Shown: positions 43,616 through 56,419, numbered from the stretch's first letter. The stretch: 64,000 nucleotides of DNA from Climacium dendroides (GCA_950106755.1 OX467087.1:15876047-15940046), one strand, 5' to 3'. Notes: generated by a model not told the origin, from the sequence alone. Program-made: numbers and translations.

Positions 43616-46355
43616 CACGTGCACAGCATACTGGTTCCGGAACACAATGTGATCAATGCCCCAATGGCAACCTTGTTGTTTCCTTCGTGTTCGTGAGTTT
43701 GTCTCTGTGGCCGTCGGCCCTCCACGGAACAGTAATCCCCCTGCCATTCCAACAGTGAAACCGGCAAGACCTAGAAAGGTATATGAGCTTGCCATGTCAT
43801 GTACTGTCCAATGTTTCCATCGTGGGGGGCGTCAAATATACCTGGGAGTAGTTCCATGATTCGCAGTGTAAGATTCCTCAGATCCTCCCATGTCACATTT
43901 TGTCATGTCGGCAGCGTCGTGTGGCTTTGGGGAGGTGGATCTAGAGAATCCAGGTGCAGTGACACAGGTCTCAAGATGCAACTTGGGGACCACTAGGTGT
44001 AATGATCAGGACGCAGGGTACAGTAGAGTAGTTGATAGCTGCAATCTACTGTACTGCTGCTGCAACTGCCAGAAGAGGTCGATTGGTCACTCTCGAGTAT
44101 CACATAACATTGTTTACCAATGAGGCAAGGCCCTTTTGGATCCTGGAAAAGGTGACCCGTACAATGAACAAAAGCGTCTTTTACATGGCTCCTCACCTAA
44201 CCTCAATCCTTTGAATTTACTGATAACCCCAATTCTTGGATTTACGGATGACCCCAATTGTCTTAGAAGGCTCAGCCAAACGCCTTCGCCAATCCTTGAA
44301 TTCACTGAGTAACCCCAATCGTCTTGTAAGGCTCCTCAGTCGACCGATAAGTCCCCCAAAAATCTGGCAACGCGTAATACCTTCCCCGCATGCGGAGGAT
44401 CATTGCCCTGGTTATACAAAAGTAAGCACGGTCCAAGCTGCTGATTTTCGAGACTAGGATCCGCGGTCCGCCTGAAGTTGAGGCACCCTCCCAAACAGAT
44501 ATTTCAGCGATTCTCTAGCTCTGTATTAGAAAGGATGGATATTCTGTCACCTTGCATGATACGTAGAATCATTGGGAAAAGGCTACTCAATTTGGATGTG
44601 GTATCCTTTCGTGGAATTCGCAATCTAATTCTGCTCAAGAGGGCGCTCCAATTATGAGTCACTGGATCTGTGGAATCCCCATGATAGACAATGATGATTG
44701 AGGCTTTTCGACTGGCCTGTCTGGCCACGTTGGCACGCCGCAGGCAGCGCTGGCTGATCCATGCAATCGGCAACTATATATAGGCACAACCTCTGAGATC
44801 TTAACGAGTGTATGACCTTGTTCGCCATAGGAGCACCTAAAAAGAATATTTTTGGGACCCCCAAAAATCATGAAAGAATCCCAGTCCACAGTAACGCTTG
44901 CATCTCTACCTTGAGCGTCGGGAATGGGACTCTAGCCCCCCCGACCCGAGTGCCCTCATTGGACGTCAGCGTTCCCTAAGAACTTTGGTATTCTGGTTAG
45001 CCCCCTCTTTTGCATCTTAAAATATTCCAACTTATCAACCTCGAGATGCACGACACCACGGCGACTGAATGCCACATGATAAATGCACAATCCTTGCACA
45101 CCATTTCTCGGCAGCCGCACCTCCCTGGGTTACCGGTACTTATTGGTACGCCATTGCTCGCACTTGAGAGACATTCGGGTGCAGCGATGTGGATTTGAGC
45201 TTCGATCCATGGGTGTTTGTTGATTAGTTGCTGCTGTTCAAATGGAGTTAGCTTCGGAGAGTTTGTGAACTCTCCAGCGTTTCGCTACATATCCATGCTG
45301 ATACTCGGCAAAAGTGGGGGCTGAGTCTGATGAGGGAAACTGTTAGGACCCCTAGTGCCGGACCTGGCACCATCTGAGTTGTCCAAGTTGCGTTGCAATC
45401 AGAGGCAGATCGATGCTACTAGGCATCGAGGCCCAAGTCACAAGCATCCCAAAGTCGACAAAACAACATGTGAAAACATCTGAGCATATCACAGCAGCAC
45501 AGATTGTCTCCCTCGTATAGCAAAAGCGATTGTCTAGAAGGTATGAAGTTCCTGATCATAAACATAATGTCAGTGAAGTTATGAAAGTTCTTCTGTACCT
45601 TAGATGTTCTTTGCAGATGTAGTTCAGGAGCTGGAGTCCCTCGTCTTGAACCTTTAATCTAGAACAGGAAGTGTTAGAAAGAATTTGGGACTTAGAAGAG
45701 GCATATTTCATGTGTTCCCATTTTTGGATCTAATAAGAGGCATATTTTATACCGTTAGAAGCACATTTTCAAGAGCTTTCAATGCTTTCACACCCCCGAT
45801 TTGATAGAGAACTGCTCTTGTAATCGGAGTTCAAACTTTCAGAGTCCATCGAGCTAGTGGATGTCACAGGTTGACCAACTCAGAGGTATGTAGGAAAGAT
45901 CTTGCAGTGAACTTCAAGGGATCACACGGGCTTTTCAAAGTCCTAAAGTCCTAATGTTGGAATTTTGAATGCCTAGCAGGCCAGTTGTGACAGAACAAAA
46001 CGGGATTATCATAGCCAGTCTGAACTCAAATCAGGGAGTAAGTTTGATCAGTTTACTTACTGTGGTAATCGTTGGCAGTACATCCACCAGGATCACTCCC
46101 CATGCTCCATTGCTGTTGGCTTTGTAGCTGAGATGAGGCCTTTCTATTCCTGTAGAGAAGAATTACAAGTGCGAGAAGAGGGAAGTATGATTAATAAACA
46201 ACTGAGAGTGTGAAACGCGTGATAAGTACAACCAGAGAGAGGTGTTCAGTTTACACCATCTTCAATCGAACAAGAGGTTTGCTTGTCGCCGTTTTAGTCA
46301 CACCGCACCAACTCTGCAACAGTGCTGTGAGACTCATGAGGCATTCTCTTATACC
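43616..46355. other. moderately GC-rich region upstream of the dioxygenase gene, no gene recognised
   Basis: Composition changes to near-balanced GC. Several frames of 60-100 codons occur on both strands. One at 43795 on the minus strand begins MASSYTFLGLAGFTVGMAGG, which has a hydrophobic glycine-rich start. None matches a family I know. Part of the block (44101-44195) recurs at 61091-61195, so at least some of it is dispersed repeat. The right part should contain the promoter and 5' UTR of the dioxygenase gene. Confidence 0.5.
44101..44195 (+). repeat. dispersed repeat, copy 1 (partner at 61091-61195)
   Basis: CACATAAC(A/G)TTGTTTACCA is followed by TGAGG, CTTTTG, TCCT, GAAAAGG, GACCC, TACA, TGAACA and TTACATGGCTCCT in the same order at both places. 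The second copy has a ~12-base insertion. It is non-coding. Confidence 0.85.
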
Positions 46356-48204
46356 ATGCTAACAAAACCACTTCTATCCGACTTCTATAGATCACCATCT
46401 TACTACTTGGACGAAAATTGTTGTTGCAGTCCAAAAATGGAGGCGAAGAGCATTATTCAGCCGCAACAAAATCTTGCGGACCTTATTCCTGTCATTGACC
46501 TTGCAGCACTGCAAGGCAATCATGTTGATGAATGGGAACGCAGGCGTATAATCACAGATATCGCAAAAGCTTGCAAAAATTGGGGTGCCTTCCAACTAGT
46601 CAATCATGGCATTGAACTAGATGTGATTGAGAAGGCAAGAGTTCAAGCACGTCAGGTGTTTGAATTACCGAACGAAACACGGTGGAAGGTTAAAAGGCCG
46701 CCAGGGAGCTTATCTGGATACGGCAATGGTGCTGTCATCGCAGACGCAGTCAACAAGGAGATAGCATCTGAAGCTATCACCTTTGGGTACCCGCAGTCTG
46801 AGGCAGCTGTGATTGCAATGAAGTTGTGGCCCCACGGCAATCCTGACTTCGGGTAAGTAGAAAGAAAGACTGTCAATCTAAGTCGGCACACGTCTGTCTC
46901 AGAGTGTATAAGGCATGAGTTAGGACCTTCAGTTCCTCAGTCCAAATGCTCAGCTTGTACTTGTTTCAGCCAGTAATGACGCTTCACAGGCTCCAACTTT
47001 TCTGAATCTGCCAACAGCGGCCAAGTCTTATTCTTCTATTGACCGTCTGAAAAAGAATTGAATCTATATGTCCAGCTAATGACGTAGAAACTTAATGTGT
47101 TAGGTAGAAAATGCTGTAATAATGAAATAATTTCTCTTACCTGAAGTGATTGACCTAAACTTCGAAAGAATGTTCGCTAGCTTCGCACACTGCATGTAGC
47201 ACCTTCGAACAAGATGCACATGAACTGACATTTGGCAGTGTTTTGTCCAAAATAGGCTGAGCATAGATGAGTATAATGCGCACTCTCATAAGCTGGCCTT
47301 GAAGATTATGAAACTCATGGTCGAAGGTCTGGAGCCTCAGGTAAACCCAGCACATTTTCAACCTTACTTGACAGAACAATTCGGAGTGCTGAGAATCAAC
47401 AACTACCCTGCTAGCAACCATCCAGCACGCGATATCGGGCTTCCACCGCACATAGATGATACCCTGCTCACCATTATCCATCAAGATTGTGACTCTGAAG
47501 GGCTTGAACTATTAAAGGATGGCCAGTGGGTGAGTGTGCCAGCACGAAGCGACGCTATGATTGTACTCATGGCTGCCGTTTGTCAGGTACATTCCAACAA
47601 TTAGCTCCTGTCTCAAGTTAGATTCTCAAAATGTCTCATATTTTATCCTTGAATGGCAAAAACTTTCAGTGAACACTGGAAGTAGACCCAAAACTTGTCG
47701 CTTCCTTGTTAAAAAAAATGTTCTCAGGATACCCTCAATGAAGCACAAGCCACGCGAAAATAAAACAATTAACATTATGAAAAATGGAAACCTATTCAAT
47801 CTATATTTCCTTGCTTCATCCCTAGAGCTTTACAACTCATATACTTGAGTTTCTGTGATTCACAGGTAATTACAAATGATACCTACAAAGCTGTTTTTCA
47901 TCGAGCAGTTTCCAATCGGAACAGAGCCCGGCTTTCCCTGGTGTATTCGGCATACCCCCCAACAAAGATCTCCATCACCTCTGCTCCTGAGTTTGTCAGC
48001 CTTGCACACCCTCTCTTGTATAAACCATTCACATGGTCCGAGTACTTGTCTGGTCAAGTTAGCCACATCCTCAACCCCCTTGATGGCTTACAAAAAGGGA
48101 AAAGGGATGCAGAAGCTCAAAACCAATATTCAAAATCTTCAGGAAATGGGAGTGAACCTCTCCATCTAGAACGAGGGATAAGGAGTGAAATCAGAAGTTA
48201 CTGA
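46356..48204 (+). CDS. 2-oxoglutarate/Fe(II)-dependent dioxygenase (GA-oxidase-like), three exons
   Basis: Exons 46356-46852, 47256-47586 and 47866-48204 join at GT-AG sites (phases 2 and 0) to give 388 residues. The N-terminal DIOX_N domain shows IPVIDLAAL and WGAFQLVNHGI. The catalytic domain has H231 and D233 in GLPPHIDDTLLTII, the third iron ligand H288 in AVFHRAV, and the 2-oxoglutarate-binding R298-x-S300 in RARLSLVYS, with YP(P) after it. All four key positions are present. This is plant class-C (DOXC) architecture, and the text resembles gibberellin 3-oxidase-type enzymes; the substrate cannot be assigned from sequence alone. The first in-frame ATG (46356) is used. A second ATG at 46437 gives 361 residues, which is also typical. 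The residues before the third exon (VLMAAVCQ) depart from the usual VNVGDQ, a possible divergence. An AATAAA follows at 48405. The flanking tandem arrays and repeats suggest no operon or cluster. Confidence 0.92.
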
Positions 48205-48404
48205 TTCGGGAGCATCATCAATTTCTTGACTAAAGGTATCACAGTGAGACGATTTGCAATTACAGTCTAGGTGGTAGATGATTGCCTAGGGAGCAACTAC
48301 AATCTTCATAACATGGTAAATGTTCAGAGCTCCCTCACACTGGTTGTTACTTGAAAGAAATTCTCCAAAAGGACCGAGCCTCTTCGCTTGAACTTCCATT
48401 AAAT

Positions 48405-48410
48405 AAACAG
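48405..48410 (+). terminator. possible polyadenylation signal of the dioxygenase gene
   Basis: AATAAA about 200 bases after the stop codon. Distance is suitable; the hexamer alone is weak evidence. Confidence 0.35.
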
Positions 48411-48493
48411 ACCTCGTAGAAATATCCCAGTACTTAGCATAGGTTACGGTGGTCTTGAGACTCACTTATGCAACGAAGGGAATAGAGAAAGCA

Positions 48494-48592
48494 CAGAACT
48501 GTTGCCGTAAGAAGAGCTCCCTGCAAAGCACAGTAGTTGCTCCAAATAATGTAAATCACCTGCTAAGCTCTTCTTACGGCATAAACATTCTG
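48494..48592. ncRNA. candidate miRNA-like hairpin
   Basis: TGCCGTAAGAAGAGCT (48503-48518) is the exact reverse complement of AGCTCTTCTTACGGCA (48566-48581), with a 47-base loop. Outside this 16-bp core, pairing continues with bulges (AGAACTGT against ACATTCT). Arm length and loop size suit a plant pre-miRNA, the local GC is moderate, and the stem is unlike the AT-rich palindromes elsewhere. The hairpin could be read from either strand. I do not recognise the arm as a conserved miRNA. The alternative is a small MITE remnant. Confidence 0.4.
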
Positions 48593-50450
48593 AAATATTA
48601 GTACTCGACACTATTCAGCCATGGGAATTGTGAATTCAATTATCACGTCCAAATAGTGACATAGCAATTGGAAGGAAAAGCAAAGGTGATTGCCTTATCC
48701 CTTCAAAAAGTAATCAAAATGAAAAAAGCAACTTGACAAAATACGCAAACAATTCAATATAGGGCATTCCCATGTAAGATCTTCTTTGCATCCTCCAATG
48801 ACAACAAATCATAAGTTTTCTCACTACAGTACAGCCTGCGAACTAATCTCTGAACACAATCGAATAAATAATAATGAGAACACATCATCAACGAGATCAG
48901 AAGCTGAGAAACAACTTCCATGCCAAAATGCGATATCTGCCCTACCCAGTCAGAAAGTCACAGATAGAGGCTCTAAACCTGACAGTCTTGGCAAGAAGGT
49001 CTATGAAGTAGATATAAGTTTCATGCGGAACAGCTTGACGTGCATTCTGAACACGGTTGTAAGCGCCTTCAAAGAAAAACTGCTCTAGCTATACAGCATG
49101 CTTTATACACGTATGATCGTGGGCTACGGGTGGTAGAAGCTCTAGTTCTGCAAAATCCGTCCACATCCACATCAGGTTTAAGCATAATAATGTCCAGAGA
49201 CAACCAGAAAGCAACACTACGACACTTACTATCTTCACAGAGATGAGCTTTGACCCAAGCAACTGTGACCAAAAGAGTACAATACATACTTAGTGTTTGA
49301 GAAACAATTGCAATATGAAGCAAGAAGCAAATAATCTACTATCAATGATTTATGGTACTTGAAGCCTATCTGACAACCTGAAAAAGGAATATGGATAAAT
49401 TACCTGTATGAAAGTCTGCAACTCTCTTCTGAACTATCAGCCGCAACAAGTTTAGACCTGACAGGGGTACTCTAGTTCAGATGGAGGAATCAGTTCCCTG
49501 TAATTCAACAAGAGGACAATATATGGCGAACTGATCAGAATGGAAACTCGAATAAACAAAAACAGAATGAATAATCCCAAATTTCAGAAGGATCTCAAAT
49601 ACATGAAGACAAAGAACTAAGACTGATTAAATAGAATCCTGTAAATAATAAGGATCCATGCATGATGAGAAAAGTCCAATCTAGATTTAACAGATTTTGA
49701 AGATGAGAATGTCGAAACCAAGATTGACACCACGTGAAAAAGGATTTAATACATCAAGGCAAGCTAAGACCTCTTGCTAGAGAATAAAAGAGAACCTAAG
49801 CGCTCACTCTACTATTACCAGATTAATAAGTTGAAGGTATACCTAGTATCAGTGTAATATGAGTTGAGCTGAAGGAAGTGGAGCTCAAAAGTATCTTGAT
49901 TTTCTCAAATCTGAAGAATTAAGATCTATTCCGAATCAAACTCAACCTACACTCAAAAGAGCTTTTCCAAGAATCAAACGAACGCCAATCAAGGGCAGCA
50001 GATTGGATTGGACACGGCGAATGCTGGTAAGAGATGTGCAACGGACGTCGCACCTCGAAACCCTAACGTACACAGCCAAAAACCTACGCATCACTCTAGA
50101 ACTTCAAATTTCAGAGAGATCCAGAATATCTGAGAACCTTCAACTGTGAAAGGATGCTGTCGCTCGAATCCAGATCGAATAATCCTCGTACGCAGTCTAA
50201 AACTTCTGAAATAATCGGGTGATATCCACAATCTTTGACTCCATTAGAGAACACGAAGAAACTCAATGATGATATCAGAAGAGAGATGAAAGAGTGCACA
50301 TTCAACAAAATTACGACATCACGCAGCTGTTGTTTCGATTGCAGCAACAAACCACCAGAAAGCACAGTCCATCGCGAAGACCAGCTCGAAGGGATTCAAA
50401 CGCACCGCCTGAATATTTTTTGGACTTTTGAATATTTTTGCTTAAGTATT
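48593..50450. other. moderate-GC region, possible non-coding transcript on the minus strand
   Basis: No protein gene could be supported. Near 50040-50080, read on the minus strand, there is GTTAGGGTTTCGAGG, a style common in plant 5' UTRs, with GC-rich text upstream. This would fit the start of a leftward transcript that could reach the hairpin at 48494-48592. No coding exon was found. Confidence 0.35.
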
Positions 50451-50504
50451 TGAACGAAAAAATCATCAATTGGTCAAGAAAGAAAGTAAATCATCTTTTA
50501 AATT

Positions 50505-51160
50505 TGAACCCCTAAATGCCCCAGGCATCAAATTTTGGTGTCGACAATACTTTGAAGTTAAATGAAACCTAACCAAGATGCTATTTTTTGTAGTTTTTAT
50601 TTATTTTTAAATTCTTTTTGAAGTCTAGTTTTAGCATCAAAAATCCAATTCTGAAAATGGTCAATTATGATTTTTCTATTAAAGATTATGTGCAAGGGTG
50701 TCCATTGCAATCTTGACTTTCTGTAGTGTTGAAAGCTCTTAGAAATGATCATCAAATACACTAGATCTTGGAGAAAAAAATCACATTAGAAATTCATTTA
50801 AAAAAAATTATAGAGTAGATTTTTAAAAGCCACAAATTGATTGGAATTATGCATGTTAGGTCATTTACCCTCATTTTTTTTTGGTGACCAAATTTTTAGA
50901 TTTGACATGTGAAAAGAGGATTAAAAGACTTCAAATCACTTTTGCAATTTTAACACCTTCATGATTAAACATTATAATCTTTCAATCCATAAGTAATGTT
51001 GTTGTGATTTCTTTTCCTATGTAATCTCTAACATGTCTAGTTCAAATTTGTATAGTTGCAATTAAAAAAAATTGATACAACTTATCAAATTTTGATTTTT
51101 TGTTCAATTTAGAGCAAATTCTTAGAAGCTCAAAAAAGGCTTTGGACATTTAGGGGTTAA
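50505..51160. mobile_element. TTAA/CCCCTAA element, copy I, short form
   Basis: The left end TGAACCCCTAAATGCCCCAGGC is mirrored by GGCTTTGGACATTTAGGGGTTAA at the right. TTAA is intact on the right and altered to TGAA on the left. Length is 656 bases. The interior lacks the AAGCTTTGATTCATTCC block, so it is a different internal type. Confidence 0.68.
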
Positions 51161-51867
51161 AGAATAAATGAAAAGGTAGTTGGATGAAGCATTCATTTGG
51201 ATTGCTTGATGCACACTAGTCATTATCCAATATATGTTGTTGTTTTCTCCTTGCAATAGAATTTCATTTCATTTATGTCAAAAAAAAAAAGAATGCCAAA
51301 GTGCTTTGGGATTAAAATTTCACTCAAGGCTTTGTTTGCACCATAAATGAGGGGGGTAAAAAATTGAAAAGTCTCCTACTCCAAGCCACTTTGTTTGCCA
51401 TTCAAAGTCTTCCTTTAGAGATCATGACCTTTGGATTGGTATAAACCTCTAAGAGAGCATGAAATGGGATTAAAAATTAGTTAATTTTTAAAAATTAAAA
51501 AATAACACTTTTAGTAAGAAAAATGTAATTTCAATCAAACCCACTTCAAAGAGATGGCTCTAACTATAATTCTAAGGGCTCAAAATTTAAAGACTTGTAA
51601 TGCACTTTACATCATTTAGCCTTCTTGGAGAACCATTCTCCTCATTTCATGGTGTAAATTCATTTTCCAAGAACTTTTTGATTTGTTGACAATGCCTAAA
51701 TTTGTAGCACAAAATGTTAAACCATTTGACTAATGTACTTGCACGCTCCTACATTCCTTGTTTTTTTTATCACTCTAATAGTATTGCATCAACAAGTAAA
51801 TCATTTTGTCAACAATGGCCCAAATGTCCAAACCATTGCACTGCCCAATATGGATATGTCATGCAAT

Positions 51868-52111
51868 ACATCACAAAGTTTAGACCCTACGGTTTATCAA
51901 CAATTATCATGTGGTTAGCATTGTTTCATGAGTTCGCATGTTAATTATAATTTATCGCATCATTACAATGCATTACTTGCAACTATATCATAACGATGCG
52001 AAGTAATGCATTGTAATGATGTGATAAATTGTAATTAACGTGTGAACTCATGAAACAACGATAATCACATGATAATTGTTGACAAACTGTAGGATCTAAA
52101 CTCTGTGATGT
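51868..52111. mobile_element. 244-bp palindromic element
   Basis: The arms of about 115 bases pair around a centre near 51985. Anchors are ACATCACAAAGTTTAGACCC at left and the complement of ACATCACAGAGTTTAGATCC at right. CATCATTACAATGCATTACTT at left matches AAGTAATGCATTGTAATGATG at right exactly. About 10% of positions differ. It is unrelated in sequence to the palindromes at 41.6 and 53.8 kb. Confidence 0.9.
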
Positions 52112-53783
52112 AAGATCCATATGTATTAATGTATTAACCTTAATTACACCTTAATTATTCTAATAAAAATCTAAACTTTGTTAATCATTACATTAATTAT
52201 TATTAGATCTTAATGTCAGTCAAAAGGTGATTTTAGATTTTTTTTACATGTATTTTTTGGAAATATTGTAGGCCATCTAATGTACCTATACATTAGTGTA
52301 GTACAATGTAATATCAATATTAACTGGTACAACCAATATATAAATATTAAAATATAATACTACAAGGCAACCGGTAATTTGTTTTCAAAGAGTTGATAAG
52401 AATAGGGGCAACTAGGAGGTTTTCAATTGTAGAAGTATTGAATTTGAAAATGCATGTTTGTTGGCAGTATTTCAAGAGCTAGTTTTTAATATGTCCTCCA
52501 AGTTTTAATTGTACAACTCCCAACTCAAAGTCAAATCCCAACTTTCTTGGATTGTTCAAGGGCAAGAAAACAAACATTATATGCAGGCATTAGATGGAAT
52601 TCAGCTTCTCTAAAGGGTTGCAAGTTCCCCTACATTCCCAAACTATGGGATCGTAGGAGAATTTAGCCACAGCAATAGTCTAATGTAGCAAAACAACTAC
52701 CACATCAGATAATAATAATAAATTAGTATTATTTTAAATATTTTTTATTTTTTATTTTAATAGTTTAATCATTTTTAAAATTCAAAATTCAAAATTTATT
52801 TTAAAAACATTTAAAAAATCTAGCATGGAAAGCAAGCCTAAAGTGGCCCTCAAGTATAGCTCAAAATCATCTAATGATTTAGGTCTTCATAGCATAAAGA
52901 CCAAAGTTCCAACTTTTCTCAAGAGTAATGTTGTTATTAGGACATTCACCCTTCATCAACTTGGACCTTTCATTTTTTTACCTTGGTTAGACATTATAGA
53001 AGTCAAACATTCTTTTAATCATATATATTTGTTTAATATTATAGTGGTTACCTATTAAATTTGTGTGGCTATTTGAAATTGAAAAGTAACTCTTCTACTT
53101 GCCAATACATTGTTGTATTTCATCTCTAGCTACACTTTACCTCCACACTTCCATAGTCCTTGCCAATACCCTATTTTGCATTGTTTAATTTGTTTGTTCT
53201 TGATACTTTTAAATTAAATAATTGTTAAAAATTAGGCCCCAAAAAAATCAAAGTCATTTTGGGCCTTACAATTGGTATAGATTCAACAATAGACAAATGT
53301 ATACACAAAATCAACCTACAAGATTTTTTAATTTAGCATTGATCATCTCATAATTATACACAAAATAATAGTTGGGACTTTGAGAATGAATTCACTTTAG
53401 AAAAAATAATATCCCAACTCTTACTCCAAGTTTGATTTCCTTCACTAGTAGAAAAACAGTGACCATGTCAACAAAAAATTAACAAAAAAGTATTGAGGGC
53501 ATTTGTATCCGTAGTCACGTTGTCTTGGACAGTTCCTAACAAAAAAAACTGTTGTTCATTTTATTATGGTGGTCAAATCCAAAAAATATTAATATTAATT
53601 TATTTTTAAATTTGCTCAATGAATGGCTGCCACATGGCAAGCCAAGAACAAATCCAATACAAACTGCCATGTAGGCCAAAAATAATACATATACAAAATC
53701 AAAAATTGGATTTTACAATTCAATTAAAAAAAAGTTAAATTTTACAACTAATTTAAGAGACCAATTTCTTAGGACTTAATATT
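52112..53783. other. AT-rich intergenic DNA
   Basis: No gene or clear repeat structure was found. Confidence 0.5.
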
Positions 53784-54003
53784 TAGTGATAAAAGAGAGG
53801 TGACTTTGGTGATAGTAGAGTAGAGAAGACAAGCTCTTTATACAAATGGGGTGATAAAAGGTCAAAACAAACCATATGGGATATGTGATGAAATTCATCA
53901 CATATCCCATATGGTTTGTTTTGACCTTTTATCACCCCATTTGTATAAAGAGCTTGTCTTCTCCTTTCTTAAGTCACCAAAGTCATCTCTTTTATATCAT
54001 TGG
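53784..54003. mobile_element. 220-bp palindrome related to the one at 41.6 kb
   Basis: Nearly perfect arms are centred at 53893, and the innermost ~85 bases of each arm are identical. Anchors are AGCTCTTTATACAAATGGGG and the complement at right, and CCATATGGGATATGTGATGAA with its complement at the centre. The end motif AGCTCTTTATA(C/G) and the CC(A/C)AT(A/G)TGGGATATGT block match the larger palindrome at 41611-42262, so both belong to one foldback family. Confidence 0.9.
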
Positions 54004-55237
54004 TATGTGAGAGGCATGTCTTCTTAACAAAAAGTGATAACTTTCTTGTTGATTTGGATGTTGTATTATTTGAATAACGAAAATTTAGTGCCCATTTTGT
54101 TAGCTTGTTCAAATCAAGAAAAATTTGTTAAAATGGTCAATACAGTGTCCTAGTCAACAAAAAATTGTTAAATTTTTGTTGACTTGGACACCATTTTCTA
54201 GTAATGCTTAGCACCAACACTTCCAAAAAGTATTGCACCAGAAGCATTTATAAGTGGACCCAAGACTTAAGACTTGAAACTTAATCCATTAAGTTCTAAG
54301 TCGTCATTTTTAATTATTATAAAACTCTCAAACTACCTTTTCCAATGCAAAAAGCAAAAATTTTAAACATGCGTTTCTTTAACATAATTATCTAAATATA
54401 GAATTTAACATTATAATAGTACGAGAATGTCTAGAAAATTTTTAGGAACATTGACCATATACATTACAAGATATAAACATTTAAAGTGAAGAAATCAGTT
54501 TTTTCATGCCTAGGGTTGCTTGACTAGATTACCATTGGCTAATTATTGCTTATCATGTTGGACATTGGCTGGTCAAAAAATTATTAAAATTGATGAAACA
54601 TGGTTTGGTAAAAAACAAGAAATTTTTAAAAATTAAAATTTGATTTCTAATTTTTAATTTTAAAAAAATGATAATAACTATTTCATTTGCTACATATGGA
54701 TTATAATATTTTGAACTTTTATTATCAAACAACAAAATATTTTCCTTCAATTCTATCAACCAACACACTAGTTTTGTTTGGAATTTGCCATTAACTCTAT
54801 TGTTGCTTAATTTCATTTGCCTAATGATTTCTATACCTTGTATTTGGACTATTTTCATTGTGCATTTTCTAGTTCTAATAATTGTGCTTTCTCTTTAGAA
54901 TTATTTGTATGAGCTTCTTGCTTTGGACAGAGCTACAAGTAGATTTGTCAAAGTCTAGAATTTTAAGTAGCATTTTCATGCACATTTCTAAGGAAGAGTT
55001 GCAAGACAACATAGAACATGATTTTGCAACATTGAAGACAAAGTTGGATGGCAAGAAAAGGCATTGAAAATAAATGTGGTGAAGCACTTGGTGTGCAAAC
55101 CTTAAGGTTAGGTGGAAGTAATGTTGCTTAAACCTAAAGTACTAGAGGAATTGAAACTAATAAAGAAAATGAAGGTTAGATGTTGATATACACTAATTAT
55201 TTTGTTTATTTTCAGTAGGATTCAATACATGAAGTAG
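54004..55237. other. AT-rich intergenic DNA
   Basis: No gene was found; frames of up to about 100 codons are low-complexity and unconvincing. Confidence 0.5.
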
Positions 55238-56419
55238 TTAAACCCTAAAGTCCCAAGACTTTTTTTCCATCAAATTCCACTCAAAATTACCACTTTCATT
55301 GCAAAGTATATAAAACTTTAGAATTTTTTTCCACATATCTAAGTATAGAATCGTGCACTAAACTAGAATAAAAATATATGGATGAAATTTTAGAAACTTT
55401 GATTACATAGATGGAAAGATATATTAGGAAAATTTTCAAGCCTCAAAGAGGCCGTAAGTTCTATACCCCCATGGTGCAATTATAGAATTTTTTTTGAATC
55501 AAATGTATTATTGTTGATGCCACATCAATGCTACATCAGCTTCATGTCAAATTGGATATTTTTAAATATTTTTAATAAAAATTTAAAATTTTAAAAATAT
55601 TTTTAAATTTATTCTATATTTGTATTGCTGAGATGCCAAAAATAAAAAATTAGGAGTCCTACATAGGGTTTAGATTTTTTCTAATGATTTGTGTTTGAAG
55701 TGAAGAAAATCCTTTTTTGTACCTTATATACCTACACTTAAAAGCTTTGAATCTTTTTAGCTTAAAGTTTTTGCACTATCAATATTAAATTAAGAAAAAT
55801 TATTGAAGAATTAAGTTGAAAGTCTAGAAAAATAATTCAAAAAACATACACTTAATTCTCATTTTTTTTAAATTGTTAAATTAGAAGTGGGCAAAAGACT
55901 AAAAGAAAAAACAAAATCATTAATAGTTCTAAGATGGAATTGAAACACAATAATTGCAATGGTGACATTGTTCTAGCAAACAAACCTAACCATGTCAAAC
56001 TCTTTTTTTTTGAAGAAAATGTGAAAATTGTGTTCAAAATGAATCCTACAAATTGTATTTTCAAAAAGATACTTAGATTGTCTAGAAAACAAGATTGCCC
56101 ATAATTTTCTCATTACTAGTCCAAATAGAATGTGAATAAAACCTTCCTATCAAGACAAAATACTTTCTATGAGAAAATAAAATTTTAAATATTTTACTTT
56201 GATTTTTTTGGTGTACAACAAACCTCATTTTGGACGTACAATAGGGTGGCATAACTTTTACTCTCGAGCACCAATTGAAATAAAAATTATTCTCTTAGAA
56301 AGCTGATGTGTTTTCCTATCTTTAAAAAATTTAAAAATCATGACAAAAATTGAGATTAAAGGAGCCTATTCAAAATCCATTTTGTCTCCTAAGGGGTACA
56401 ATGGGACTTTCGGGGTTAA
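55238..56419 (-). mobile_element. TTAA/CCCCTAA element, copy J, inverted, with an internal insertion
   Basis: The ends are TTAAACCCTAAAGTCCCAAG and GGGACTTTCGGGGTTAA. The interior matches the inverted copy at 22731-23656: GATGGAATTGAAACACAATAA, ATTGTTCTAGCAA, AATGAATCCTACAA and GGCATAACTTTTACTC occur in order. It is about 250 bases longer than that copy. Foreign-looking text lies near 55450-55690, suggesting an insertion. Confidence 0.78.

Noticed and set aside
43616..45400. Organelle-derived insertion (balanced GC in AT-rich DNA)
   Set aside because: No recognisable mitochondrial or plastid gene text; composition alone is insufficient.
54553..54858. 101-codon minus-strand frame
   Set aside because: Low-complexity K/N/I/L composition typical of AT-rich DNA; no domain.
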